NCBI RefSeq assembly: GCF_900129925.1
Contig: NZ_FQXI01000001.1
Location: 186,001 to 250,000 of the forward strand
Direction of reading: 5' to 3'
Length of the DNA: 64,000 bases
From: Anaerosphaera aminiphila DSM 21120
Lineage (GTDB): Bacteria > Bacillota > Clostridia > Tissierellales > Peptoniphilaceae
Positions 47,104 through 55,897 of the stretch are shown here, piece after piece. The notes under the pieces were generated by a model, which was given only the letters and a program-made list of their open reading frames with translations, searched no databases and was not told the origin of the DNA. The position numbers and the translations under genes were made by a program. Position 1 is the first letter of the stretch. Every line of letters starts with the position of its first letter.

Positions 47104-47252
47104 TATACTAAAATTGTTAAAAATTTTTAAGCAATTCCACATTGAGTAATCATCTCTGTAATATGGAACTGAAAACGTTTCGTTTAGATTTTTTATCATT
47201 CTTTTAATTATTATAGAAATAATTTAATATATATAGTATAATTATAAAAATT

Positions 47253-47338
47253 GCGGAGGTGCTGGAATGGAAGACAGGCATGTTTGAGGGGCATGTGCAA
47301 TTATTTGCGTGAGGGTTCAAGTCCCTTTCTCCGCACCA
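47253..47338 (+). tRNA. tRNA-Leu (GAG anticodon)
   Basis: An 86-base class II tRNA with CCA encoded. The acceptor GCGGAGG pairs with TCTCCGC, the anticodon stem CATGT/GCATG holds loop TTGAGGG with anticodon GAG, and a long variable arm and GGTTCAAGT T-loop are present. Reads CUC and CUU leucine codons. It stands alone, with a terminator right after it. Confidence 0.95.
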
Positions 47339-47345
47339 TATACAT

Positions 47346-47402
47346 AAAAACATACCTTTAAAAGCTAAAATTACTATCTAACTCGTAAAGGTATGTTTTT
47401 TT
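47346..47402 (+). terminator. Terminator after tRNA-Leu(GAG)
   Basis: Arms AAAAACATACCTTTA and TAAAGGTATGTTTTT with a 25-base loop, ending in T7 on the plus strand. The complementary strand has a T5 run and could also end M13-peptidase readthrough. Confidence 0.75.
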
Positions 47403-47422
47403 AATTCTCAAATAAATATAAA

Positions 47423-49405
47423 CTACCAAATATCTGCTCGTTTCTCTGGCTCTACATACATTTTATCAGTTTCTTTTACATCAAATGTTGTGTAAAAATC
47501 ATCTATGTTAGAAAATTGAATATTCACACGAAGTTTATCAGGTGCATGAGGATTTTCTTTTAACCAAAGTTTTTGATACTCAGGTGTATATTTTGTACGC
47601 CATCCCAATGCCCAGCTAGTGAAAAATTCTTCTAAATTTGCATCAGGCTCTTTTTTAAGCACTGCTAATGCAACACTCAATCCTCCTGCATCCGCTGTAT
47701 TTTCATCAATTGTCAATTTTCCATTAACTGTTCCCTGTTCCATTTTCACTCCGTCAAATTGAACTAGTAAATCATCTGTGCGCTTTTTAAATTCCTTGTG
47801 GTCTTCTTCAGTCCACCAGTTCTTTAAGTTTCCATTTTCATCAAATTGAGCACTAGTTGGATCAAAAGCATGAGAAATCTCATGACCTATAATTGCTCCA
47901 ATACTTCCATAGTTCTCACTAGTTGTCTGCTCAGAACTATAATATGGCGCTTGCAATATAGAAGCAGGAAAAGCTATACTATTTTGTTGACGATTGTAAT
48001 ATGCATTTACATTTTGAGCAGGTTCTGCCCACTCTACTCTATTTACCGGTTCAAAATAAGAGTCAAATAGTGCTTTGTTTTCGGCTTTAGAAAAATTTAA
48101 CATAATATCTAGAGCACTGTCTTCAGGTTTTATAACCATATCTTTATACTTCTTTGGCAATTGATCAGGATATCCTATTTTTAAAATCATAGTGTCTATT
48201 TTTTTAATGGCTTCTTTTTTTGTTGCATCAGATAACCACGTATTGTTTTCCAACCTACTTCTATACTCAGCTATTAGTTTCTCTGTCATTTCAGTAACAT
48301 CTTTTTTAGCTTCCTCACCTAAATAAGTTTCTCCATAGTAAACGCCAATGGCGTCGTTAAATGCAATGGTTGCTGTCATATAGTAAATTTCATCAGTTGT
48401 AACGTCAATTGGTTCTTCTCCCATTTCTATATTTGCATCATTTCGAACTTTATCAAAATCTTGAGATATAAAAGACGAACCATAATTTAGCATTTTAATA
48501 TACATCCAATATTTAAAATCTTCAAAGTTTTCTTCAGACACAACTGCATCAATATTTTTGAAATATTCAGGGTCCGTTAATATAACCTTATCAGGCATTC
48601 CTCCAATAATATCTTCTATAATATTTTTGAAATCTATTGATTTGCTCATTGCAGTAAAATCTTCTACAGAGTAGGGATTGTACCCTTCCAACACATCTTC
48701 CGTGTCACTGTCATCTATATCTTCTATATTTAATTTTCCTATTACTTCATCAAATTTCATCGCTTTGCCAACTATATCAATTGCTTCTTCCTCTGTTTTG
48801 CCAACCATCATCAGCATTTTTTGATATAGTGAAATATAAACTTTATGATTTTTCTTTGTCTCTTCATTATAATCATTATAATCCAATATTGTCTCCAAAT
48901 TTGGTCCAAAATGAAGTGTATGTTTTCTAGTATCATGCATGTCAGTCCCTACTGAAGCAACAAATGGTAGAGAATACATTCCATTTATGGTAAATTCACC
49001 TGCATGGTTATTGAAATCCTCCAAATTTGACATACTTTCAATTTCTTCTAAGTATGGCATCAAAGGAGTTGCACCTTCTTTATTTCGTCTATCTACATCC
49101 GAAAGGACTTGATAATATTTAACCATTTCCTTTGTTTCTGCAGTTGGCGCTTCTATTTCACCTGAAAACATTTTATTTAAATCTTCTTTTACTGTAGCCT
49201 CAACAGATCTTTGTAAATCGCCCATACCTCCAATTGAAATTTCACCTTCAGGAATTTTAGCACTGGCAATCCACTCTCCATTTACATAATCATAAAAATC
49301 GTCCTGTGGACGCAGTTTGCTCTCTTGGGTTTTACTACATCCGGAAAGTAGAAGTACTGTTGTAAGTGCCACAATTCCACTTTTAATTTTGATATTTTTA
49401 AACAT
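47423..49405 (-). CDS. M13 family metallopeptidase, lipoprotein
   Basis: A 660-residue PepO-like zinc endopeptidase (neprilysin family) exposed on the cell surface. The N-terminus is a lipoprotein signal ending in LLSGC near residue 23. Zinc site GHEISHAFD near 513 (HExxH) and ENTADAGGL near 570 (third ligand Glu) are intact, as is NAYYNRQQNSIAFPA near 464. It ends in RADIW instead of the CxxW of animal enzymes, usual for bacteria. It stands alone; start ATG has AGGAGG. Confidence 0.93.
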   Translation of the reverse strand: MFKNIKIKSGIVALTTVLLLSGCSKTQESKLRPQDDFYDYVNGEWIASAKIPEGEISIGGMGDLQRSVEATVKEDLNKMFSGEIEAPTAETKEMVKYYQVLSDVDRRNKEGATPLMPYLEEIESMSNLEDFNNHAGEFTINGMYSLPFVASVGTDMHDTRKHTLHFGPNLETILDYNDYNEETKKNHKVYISLYQKMLMMVGKTEEEAIDIVGKAMKFDEVIGKLNIEDIDDSDTEDVLEGYNPYSVEDFTAMSKSIDFKNIIEDIIGGMPDKVILTDPEYFKNIDAVVSEENFEDFKYWMYIKMLNYGSSFISQDFDKVRNDANIEMGEEPIDVTTDEIYYMTATIAFNDAIGVYYGETYLGEEAKKDVTEMTEKLIAEYRSRLENNTWLSDATKKEAIKKIDTMILKIGYPDQLPKKYKDMVIKPEDSALDIMLNFSKAENKALFDSYFEPVNRVEWAEPAQNVNAYYNRQQNSIAFPASILQAPYYSSEQTTSENYGSIGAIIGHEISHAFDPTSAQFDENGNLKNWWTEEDHKEFKKRTDDLLVQFDGVKMEQGTVNGKLTIDENTADAGGLSVALAVLKKEPDANLEEFFTSWALGWRTKYTPEYQKLWLKENPHAPDKLRVNIQFSNIDDFYTTFDVKETDKMYVEPEKRADIW

Positions 49406-49506
49406 CTCATCCTCCTCTTATATAAATTAAACATAAATTAAATATTTTATTTTTATAGTTTGACTTTTAAAGCATAACATAAAACTTAAATAAAACCCCT
49501 AATTTT

Positions 49507-50847
49507 TTAAATTTCTCTAAGTAAAATTTTCCTATAACAAACATAGTATAAAGTTCCGATGACATCTGCTAAAAACCAACCTATTGGTATTGAAATCCAT
49601 ATCCCTATTAATCCTATTTTAGGATTTGGAGATAATAAATAAGACAACCACACTCTTGTACCCAAAGATATAATTGTAAGGACTACAGACATTCCCGCTT
49701 TTCCAATTCCCCTATAAAACCCATATAATAAAAATAAAATTCCAATCAATAAATAAAAAGTTCCCTCTATTTTTAAATACTTTACTCCTATGGAAATTAT
49801 TTCAATTTCTTCTGACTTTACAAATATTTTCATTAGCAATGGAGCGGTAGAAACTACAGCGATGGAAATTATAATACTAAATATTATTACTAAAATAAGA
49901 GAAGATTTAATTCCCTTTTTTATTCTACTAGTCTTTCCGGCTCCATAGTTTTGTGCAATATATGTGGAAAAAGAATTTCCAAAATCCTGTAATGGCATAT
50001 AGGCAAAAGAGTCGATTTTTACAGCAGCTGCAAAGGCAGCTGTCACTGTCACTCCAAAGCTATTTACAAGCCCCTGTATCATTAAAATCCCAAAATTCAT
50101 TACAGACTGTTGAACACTGGTGAGTATTGAGTTTTTAGCTATTAATTTTAAAATTATTTTATTAAACTCAAAGTGCCTCTTCTCTAATTTTAAATTGGAC
50201 ATTTTCTTAAAATAGTAAATAACACAGCAAAGTGCCGATATAAATTGAGCTATCACTGTTGCAATAGCCGCTCCGGCAACTCTCCAGTTTAATAAAATTA
50301 CAAATATTATATCTAAAACTATATTTATAACTGCCGATATAGCTAGAAATATTAAAGGTGAAAGTGAATTTCCCACACTTCTCAAAATAGCTGCAAAAAA
50401 ATTATATATAAAAGTAAACATAAGTCCTGAAAAAATTATTATCAGATAAGTTTTTGTTTCACTGTAGGATTCCATAGGTATATTTAAAATTAATAGTATT
50501 TTATCCAAAAATAAATACACCGCTATATTTATAATTAGAGTAATTATTCCTATCAGGCAAAAAGCATTAAAAACTCCACTTTTTAATTCCTCTATTTTTT
50601 TAGCTCCGTAAAACTGTGCGAATACAACACCACTTCCCATACAAAGTCCCAGTGTTATTGAGGTTAAAAATGTCATTAGTGCAAATGATGAACCTACTGC
50701 TGCTAAAGCTGTTCCACCTAGGAATCTCCCCACTATAAGTGTGTCAACTACATTGTAAAGTTGCTGTAGTAAATTTCCTATTATCATTGGAATGCTGAAA
50801 AAAATTATTGAACGTAGCTCATTACCTTGTGTTAAATCTCTATCCAT
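49507..50847 (-). CDS. MATE family efflux transporter
   Basis: A 446-residue transporter with twelve helices in two MatE halves. The N-terminal FFSIPMIIGNLLQQLYNVVDTLIVGRFLG motif region is seen here as IPMIIGNLLQQLYNVVDTLI near 18-37, and the second half repeats a related pattern. It exports small molecules using an ion gradient; substrates are unknown. It is a single gene between the cytidylate-kinase-like and M13 genes. Confidence 0.92.
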   Translation of the reverse strand: MDRDLTQGNELRSIIFFSIPMIIGNLLQQLYNVVDTLIVGRFLGGTALAAVGSSFALMTFLTSITLGLCMGSGVVFAQFYGAKKIEELKSGVFNAFCLIGIITLIINIAVYLFLDKILLILNIPMESYSETKTYLIIIFSGLMFTFIYNFFAAILRSVGNSLSPLIFLAISAVINIVLDIIFVILLNWRVAGAAIATVIAQFISALCCVIYYFKKMSNLKLEKRHFEFNKIILKLIAKNSILTSVQQSVMNFGILMIQGLVNSFGVTVTAAFAAAVKIDSFAYMPLQDFGNSFSTYIAQNYGAGKTSRIKKGIKSSLILVIIFSIIISIAVVSTAPLLMKIFVKSEEIEIISIGVKYLKIEGTFYLLIGILFLLYGFYRGIGKAGMSVVLTIISLGTRVWLSYLLSPNPKIGLIGIWISIPIGWFLADVIGTLYYVCYRKILLREI

Positions 50848-50905
50848 AAACTAAGCCTTTCTAAAATTATGTATTTATTTAATAATACCATAAATATATA
50901 GTCAG

Positions 50906-50959
50906 TTTAATTAAAATAAAGCATTATCTAATTTTAGATAATGCTTTATTTTAATTAAA
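50906..50959. terminator. Perfect 26-bp inverted repeat, bidirectional terminator
   Basis: Two 26-base arms are exact complements around a 2-base centre (core AAAGCATTATCTAA and its complement, flanked by A/T tails). It contains the stop codon of the cytidylate-kinase-like gene (50955-50957), so on the minus strand it ends that transcript. The symmetry also allows plus-strand action. Confidence 0.75.
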
Positions 50960-51557
50960 TATTTTTTACTGTTGCATATAATAAATTTACTATATTGTCT
51001 ATTCCCAACATTTCACTATTTAAAATCATGTGATAATTTTTAGGTGACTTCCACTCTATTCCTGTGACAGCTTTAAAATAATTTGATCTTCGTTTATCAA
51101 ACTTTCTAAGTGTCGTTTCAACTAAAGACGGATCTACATTATAGACATTTACAGCTCTTTCTTTTCTAAATTTTAAATTTGCATGAATAAATATCTTCAT
51201 TACATTTTCTCTGTCTTTTAACAGTCCTGCTGCCCCTCTTCCCACTATTACACATGGATTTAAAGATATTTCCCTTACAATCTCAGACTCAACTAATGCT
51301 AGTCTCTGCTCTTCTGTCAAACCCGGATTAAATCCCTTTGTAAGGTTTGCCAACATATTTAAACTAAACAGCAAATTTCCTGTCATACTCTCTTCCAAGT
51401 CTTTAAGTTCACTTGGAGACATATTCATTTTTTCTGCGGCTCTATCTAGTATTTCTTTACTGTAGCATGGAATATTTAGCTTTTCTGCTAATTTTTCTCC
51501 CACTTCTAATCCGCCAGTTGCAAATTCTCTTTCAATTACAATAACATTATAACTCAT
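50955..51557 (-). CDS. Cytidylate kinase-like family protein
   Basis: A 200-residue protein with the EREFATGGLEVGEKLAEKL block at 8-26 that replaces a canonical Walker A in this family, and GRGAAGLL near 104. It is distinct from the true cmk at 20047-20688. Function is unknown; nucleotide kinase-like activity is possible. It lies 18 bases downstream of the ABC exporter pair and may be on the same transcript, controlled by the TetR regulator. Confidence 0.85.
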   Translation of the reverse strand: MSYNVIVIEREFATGGLEVGEKLAEKLNIPCYSKEILDRAAEKMNMSPSELKDLEESMTGNLLFSLNMLANLTKGFNPGLTEEQRLALVESEIVREISLNPCVIVGRGAAGLLKDRENVMKIFIHANLKFRKERAVNVYNVDPSLVETTLRKFDKRRSNYFKAVTGIEWKSPKNYHMILNSEMLGIDNIVNLLYATVKNI

Positions 51558-51575
51558 ATTCTACACCTCTTTACA

Positions 51576-53387
51576 TTATGAAACTTGTTCGAACTGACTA
51601 TTGTATAAATCTGCATAGAAACCACCTTTCTTTAAAAGTTCTTCATGATTTCCACTTTCAATTATATCACCATTATTCATAACTAAAATTACATCTGCAT
51701 TTTTTATTGTTGAAAGTCTATGTGCTATTACAAAAGAAGTTCTACCTTCCATTAACTTATCCATAGCATTTTGAACTATACGCTCTGTTCTTGTGTCAAT
51801 AGAACTTGTAGCTTCATCTAATATTAATAACGGTGCATTTTGAATCATTGCACGAGCTATTGTAACTAATTGTTTTTGTCCTGTTGATAAATTTGCCTTG
51901 TCATTTAAAACTGTATTATAACCTTCTGGAAGAGTTTTTATAAAGTGATCTAATCCCACGACTTTGCAAGCTTGAACAACTTCATCATCTGTGACTCCTT
52001 CTTTAGCATAAATTACATTTTCCTTAATGGTTCCCTCAAATATCCATGTATCCTGTAATACCATACAAAATTGTTCACGAACATTTTCTCTGGTAACTTC
52101 ACTTGTCGGTATTTCATCAATTAAAATTTCTCCACTATCTAAGTCATAGAACCTCATTAATAAATTAACTATAGTGGTTTTTCCTGCTCCTGTTGGACCT
52201 ACAATGGCAATTTTTTGTCCGGCTTTTACCTTTACTGAAAAATCTTTTATTACCATCTTATCCTTGTCGTATCCAAATTTTACATCTCTAAATTCAACGT
52301 CTCCTCTTACATTTGATAGTTTTTTAACTTTTCCAGATTCAACTTCCATTTCTTCTTCATCTAAAAATTCGAATACTCTTTCACTTGCAGCTGCAGTTCT
52401 CTGTAAATTTTGCATTGCTTGAGCTATCTGTGATAGTGGTTGCGTGAAAAATCTGATATATATCATAAATGCCACTATTACACCAAAGGAAATTTTACCT
52501 TGCATAACTAGTACAGCACCTACTATACAAACCATTACATATCCAAAGTTTCCTATAAAATTCATTAGTGGTGTCATTAATCCTGACATAAATTGTGACT
52601 TCCAGCCACTTAAATATAAGTCATTATTAATTTTGTCAAACTTCTTTGTTGCTATTTTTTCTCCATTATATGCTTTTACAATAATGTGACCCGAATAAAT
52701 TTCTTCTATGTGTCCATTTATATTTCCCAATTCTCTTTGTTGCTCTACAAAATACTTTTGTGATTTTGACATAATGAGTAACATTAATACAAAGCCTATT
52801 ACTGTTGATGCCACCGCCGTAAGAGCCATAGTTACATTATTGTAGAGCATCATTCCAAGTGCTCCAAAGAACATTGTAATAGCTCTAACTAAAGTGTCAA
52901 TACTCATATTTAATGTCTGACCAATTGTATCTACATCATTTGTAACTCTACTTATAACATCTCCATAACTTACTCTGTCAAAATATTTTAAAGGTAATCT
53001 ATCTATTTTCCTAGAAATATCTGTACGCAAATTTTTTGAAATTTTTGCTGTTATTGTAGCCATTATATAGTTTTCTACCATATTTAAAAATAGAGCTGAC
53101 CCATACAATATTACAAGAACTTTTACAATGTTAGAAATAGATACCATATCAATCGCTTTTACTATTGTCTGACCATTAATTATAGCAGGAAGTCCCTTTG
53201 ATATTTCATTAGTAACATCTTTTAATTTATCTGGTCCAACTATTTGAAATACTGTTCCCATTATTGCAATAACTAATGTCAAAAGTATTGCCGGCATATA
53301 TCTTTTACAATACTTAATTAATTTTCCCCAAGTCTTTCTAAAATTGTTTGGCTTATCTATAGGACCATGCATTTTTTGACCTCTCAT
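51576..53387 (-). CDS. ABC multidrug exporter, consensus-site subunit
   Basis: A 603-residue half transporter: six membrane helices (about 30-330) and an ATPase domain with Walker A GPTGAGKTT, Walker B LLILDEATSSID and H-loop AHRLSTI. The signature is LSTGQKQL rather than LSGGQ, which is the pattern of the subunit whose signature serves the degenerate site of a heterodimer. I chose ATG at 53387 with AGGAGG upstream; it overlaps the partner gene's stop by 4 bases. The partner is 53384-55144. Confidence 0.94.
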   Translation of the reverse strand: MRGQKMHGPIDKPNNFRKTWGKLIKYCKRYMPAILLTLVIAIMGTVFQIVGPDKLKDVTNEISKGLPAIINGQTIVKAIDMVSISNIVKVLVILYGSALFLNMVENYIMATITAKISKNLRTDISRKIDRLPLKYFDRVSYGDVISRVTNDVDTIGQTLNMSIDTLVRAITMFFGALGMMLYNNVTMALTAVASTVIGFVLMLLIMSKSQKYFVEQQRELGNINGHIEEIYSGHIIVKAYNGEKIATKKFDKINNDLYLSGWKSQFMSGLMTPLMNFIGNFGYVMVCIVGAVLVMQGKISFGVIVAFMIYIRFFTQPLSQIAQAMQNLQRTAAASERVFEFLDEEEMEVESGKVKKLSNVRGDVEFRDVKFGYDKDKMVIKDFSVKVKAGQKIAIVGPTGAGKTTIVNLLMRFYDLDSGEILIDEIPTSEVTRENVREQFCMVLQDTWIFEGTIKENVIYAKEGVTDDEVVQACKVVGLDHFIKTLPEGYNTVLNDKANLSTGQKQLVTIARAMIQNAPLLILDEATSSIDTRTERIVQNAMDKLMEGRTSFVIAHRLSTIKNADVILVMNNGDIIESGNHEELLKKGGFYADLYNSQFEQVS

Positions 53388-55144
53388 TGCAATTCCTCCT
53401 CGCTTAATTGTGACATGGCAATTTCTCTGTAGACATCGCAACTTTTTAATAGTTCTCTATGAGTGCCCTTACCAACAACTTCGCCTTCATCTAGCACAAC
53501 TATTTGATCTGCATCTATAATAGTTCCTATTCTCTGTGCAACTATCATGCTAGTAACGCCCTTTGTTTGTTCTTTTAACTCGCTTCTTAAAATTTTATCT
53601 GTCTTATAGTCCAAAGCAGAAAAAGAATCATCAAATATATAAATTTCAGGCTCTCTACATATTGCCCTTGCTATAGATATACGCTGTTTTTGACCTCCTG
53701 AGACATTCGAGCCCCCTTGAGCTACTAAAGCATCATATTGTCCATCCATTTGTTCTACAAAGTCTTTCGACTGAGCAATTTCTATTGCCTTTTTAACTTC
53801 CATATCTGTGTATTTTATATCTTTGCCATTGTCTCCATAGGCAACATTCGATCTAATTGTTCCTTTAAACAGTACTGCTTTTTGAGGAACATATCCTATT
53901 TTATTAAATAAACTCTCCTGTTTGTAATCTTTTACATTTACTCCATCTACTAGTACTTCTCCCTCTGTAACATCAAAAAATCTAGGTACTAAGTTAATTA
54001 ATGTAGATTTACCACTTCCTGTAGATCCAATAAATGCAACTGTCTCTCCTTGCTTAACTGTAAAGTTTATATTTTTTAATATATATTCTTCTGCATCCGG
54101 ATATTTAAATGTGACATTTTTAAAAGTTACTTCCCCTTTAACATTGTCCAATCCTTCAGTTAAATCTCCATCTACTATAGTAGGTACAGTGTCTAACACT
54201 TCATTTATACGCTTTGTTGAAACACTGGCTCTTGGATACATTATAAAAATAACGACTAACATCATAAATGACATAATAACTTGAACAGAATAAGATGAAA
54301 ATACAACCATATTTGAAAATAACCCCAGTTTTTCTGTCGCCTGTGCAGCATTTATTAAATTTGCACCTATCCAGTAAATAGATAGAGTTAATACACTCAT
54401 ACTTATATTAATGACCGGCATCATAAGTGACATAGCTCTATTTGTAAATAAAGTATTATCAGTTAATTCCGTATTTGCAACTTCAAACTTTTCACTTTGA
54501 AAGTCTTCAGCATTGTAAGCTCTAACAACTCTTAATCCTGTTAAATTTTCTCTTGTAATCCTTGTTAAATTATCTGTTAAAATTTGCATTTTTTTAAATT
54601 TAGGAATTACAAAAATTGTAATTACCATTACTAAAATCATTAAAACAGCTACAGTCACTCCTGTTGCTATTGACCATTCAAATCCCTTTCCAGATATTTT
54701 TATGATTGCCCATACAGCCATAATTGGAGCTTTAACAGCCAATTGTAAAGCCATAGTTATAAACATCTGTATTTGAGTTATATCATTAGTTGATCTAGTA
54801 ATTAAACTAGAAGTAGAAAACTGATTTATTTCTGTCATAGAAAGTGATTCAACTTTATTAAATAGTGTACCTCTCACTGTCTGTGAAAAAGAAGCTGCTA
54901 CTCTTGCAGCAAAAAATCCCACAATTATTGCCGATGCTAAACTTCCTAGGGCACATATAATCATGTAGAAGCCCACATTTAATATTTCATTTAATTCACT
55001 TCCCGGAGTTTGAACTAATCTTGTAATTTCCGACATATAGTCAGGTAATTTTAAATCAAGCCAAACTTGTACTACAACAAATATTAGACAAAATCCTACC
55101 TCCCACCATTCCTTTGATTTTAAATACTTAATAAGTTTTAACAT
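53384..55144 (-). CDS. ABC multidrug exporter, degenerate-site subunit
   Basis: A 586-residue half transporter with six helices and an ATPase domain. Walker A GSTGSGKST and signature VSGGQKQR are intact, but Walker B ends in DD (IYIFDDSFSALD) instead of DE and the H-loop has Gln (AQRIGTI). Together with LSTGQ in the partner this makes one inactive and one active ATP site, as known for BmrCD/LmrCD-type heterodimers. I chose ATG at 55144 with GGGAGG eight bases upstream. The gene follows tetR by 46 bases. Confidence 0.94.
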   Translation of the reverse strand: MLKLIKYLKSKEWWEVGFCLIFVVVQVWLDLKLPDYMSEITRLVQTPGSELNEILNVGFYMIICALGSLASAIIVGFFAARVAASFSQTVRGTLFNKVESLSMTEINQFSTSSLITRSTNDITQIQMFITMALQLAVKAPIMAVWAIIKISGKGFEWSIATGVTVAVLMILVMVITIFVIPKFKKMQILTDNLTRITRENLTGLRVVRAYNAEDFQSEKFEVANTELTDNTLFTNRAMSLMMPVINISMSVLTLSIYWIGANLINAAQATEKLGLFSNMVVFSSYSVQVIMSFMMLVVIFIMYPRASVSTKRINEVLDTVPTIVDGDLTEGLDNVKGEVTFKNVTFKYPDAEEYILKNINFTVKQGETVAFIGSTGSGKSTLINLVPRFFDVTEGEVLVDGVNVKDYKQESLFNKIGYVPQKAVLFKGTIRSNVAYGDNGKDIKYTDMEVKKAIEIAQSKDFVEQMDGQYDALVAQGGSNVSGGQKQRISIARAICREPEIYIFDDSFSALDYKTDKILRSELKEQTKGVTSMIVAQRIGTIIDADQIVVLDEGEVVGKGTHRELLKSCDVYREIAMSQLSEEELQ

Positions 55145-55190
55145 AAGATGATTTCCTCCCAACACATTATATTAATTAAAAATATCACTT

Positions 55191-55718
55191 TTAAATTGAC
55201 ATTTTTGTAATTAAATCTATTAATTTTTCTTCACTAATTTTTTTATCTGACTTTAACCAATAAAATATTGTACTGGATATTCCACCAGCTATAAAAGCTA
55301 CTTCATATTCATTGTTTTCTTTTTTACTATCAATATTTGCTTTGTTTCCAATATTTCTTATACTCATTGCCAATTCATCAACTATTAAATATGCAATTCT
55401 ATTTTCCACTAACATTCTTACAAAGTCGTCATTTTCCATTAAAAATTTTAAAAAATATTGTGCTATTAATTTTACATTTTCATGGTATTCAACTTTTGAG
55501 TCTGGATATATTTCTTCAAAAGATCTTTTAATATAAAATCTTAGAACATCTTCTTTAGTAGAAAATAGTTGATAAAAAGTTTGTCTTGAAAGATTTGCCT
55601 TTTCACATATATCTTTTATTGTAATTTTAAATAGCGATTTACTCTTCATAAGTTCTAATAGAGATTCCACAAAACACTCTTGAGACCGTATTGCTATTGG
55701 ATTTTTACCTGTATACAT
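55191..55718 (-). CDS. TetR/AcrR family transcriptional regulator
   Basis: A 175-residue regulator. The helix-turn-helix is ITIKDICEKANLSRQTFYQL (about 32-51), followed by FSTKEDVLRFY, which fits a TetR-type DNA-binding domain; the rest is a helical ligand domain. It is divergent from bioY and upstream of the ABC exporter pair, so it probably represses both itself and the exporter. Palindromic sites (55748-55759, 55788-55799) overlap its promoter. The inducer is unknown. Confidence 0.9.
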   Translation of the reverse strand: MYTGKNPIAIRSQECFVESLLELMKSKSLFKITIKDICEKANLSRQTFYQLFSTKEDVLRFYIKRSFEEIYPDSKVEYHENVKLIAQYFLKFLMENDDFVRMLVENRIAYLIVDELAMSIRNIGNKANIDSKKENNEYEVAFIAGGISSTIFYWLKSDKKISEEKLIDLITKMSI

Positions 55719-55747
55719 AAAATCTTCTCCTTATAACTTTTGAACAC

Positions 55748-55759
55748 TGACACCTGTCA
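55748..55759. promoter_or_regulatory. Putative TetR operator 1
   Basis: TGACACCTGTCA, perfect TGACA/TGTCA arms around CC. It lies between the tetR -10 box and tetR start, 40 bases from operator 2 centre to centre. Confidence 0.6.
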
Positions 55760-55771
55760 ACGTAATTATTA

Positions 55772-55800
55772 ATTATATTCTTAACTATGACACTTGTCAA
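55772..55800 (-). promoter_or_regulatory. tetR-ABC promoter
   Basis: Minus-strand -35 TTGACA (55795-55800), 17-base spacer, -10 TATAAT (55772-55777): both boxes are perfect sigma-A consensus. The -35 box is part of operator 2, so repression by occlusion is expected. Confidence 0.8.
55788..55799. promoter_or_regulatory. Putative TetR operator 2
   Basis: TGACACTTGTCA, same TGACA/TGTCA arms as operator 1, overlapping the tetR -35 box. Confidence 0.6.
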
Positions 55801-55837
55801 TGTTAAATTCAATTGTCAACCAAATTGAATTTTTATA

Positions 55838-55866
55838 TTGACAAGTGAGTTTTGTTTAATTATAAT
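55838..55866 (+). promoter_or_regulatory. bioY promoter with half operator
   Basis: -35 TTGACA (55838-55843), 17-base spacer, -10 TATAAT (55861-55866), perfect sigma-A consensus. The -35 region TTGACAAGTGAG also shares the left arm of the TetR operator but not its right arm, so regulation of bioY by TetR is only suggested. Confidence 0.75.
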
Positions 55867-55897
55867 TAATTTATCAAAAGAATAAGGAGTTTTAATT

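Noticed and set aside
47114-47134. TTGTTAA...TAAGCAA considered as a Rex redox operator upstream of rnf.
   Set aside because: The arms are right but the spacing is 7 bases instead of the 4 of the clostridial Rex consensus, and one arm base differs; kept only as a secondary palindrome.
47170-47183. TGAAAACGTTTCGT considered as a CcpA cre site.
   Set aside because: The left half fits, but the last three positions do not match the consensus, and it lies far from the rnf -35 box.
50955-51557. The gene considered as a second true cytidylate kinase.
   Set aside because: It lacks the canonical P-loop of Cmk and matches the separate cytidylate-kinase-like family; the true cmk is at 20047-20688.
55801-55830. 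ATTCAATT...AATTGAAT inverted repeat between tetR and bioY promoters considered as a third TetR operator.
   Set aside because: Its arms differ from TGACA/TGTCA, and simple A/T symmetry is common in this AT-rich DNA.
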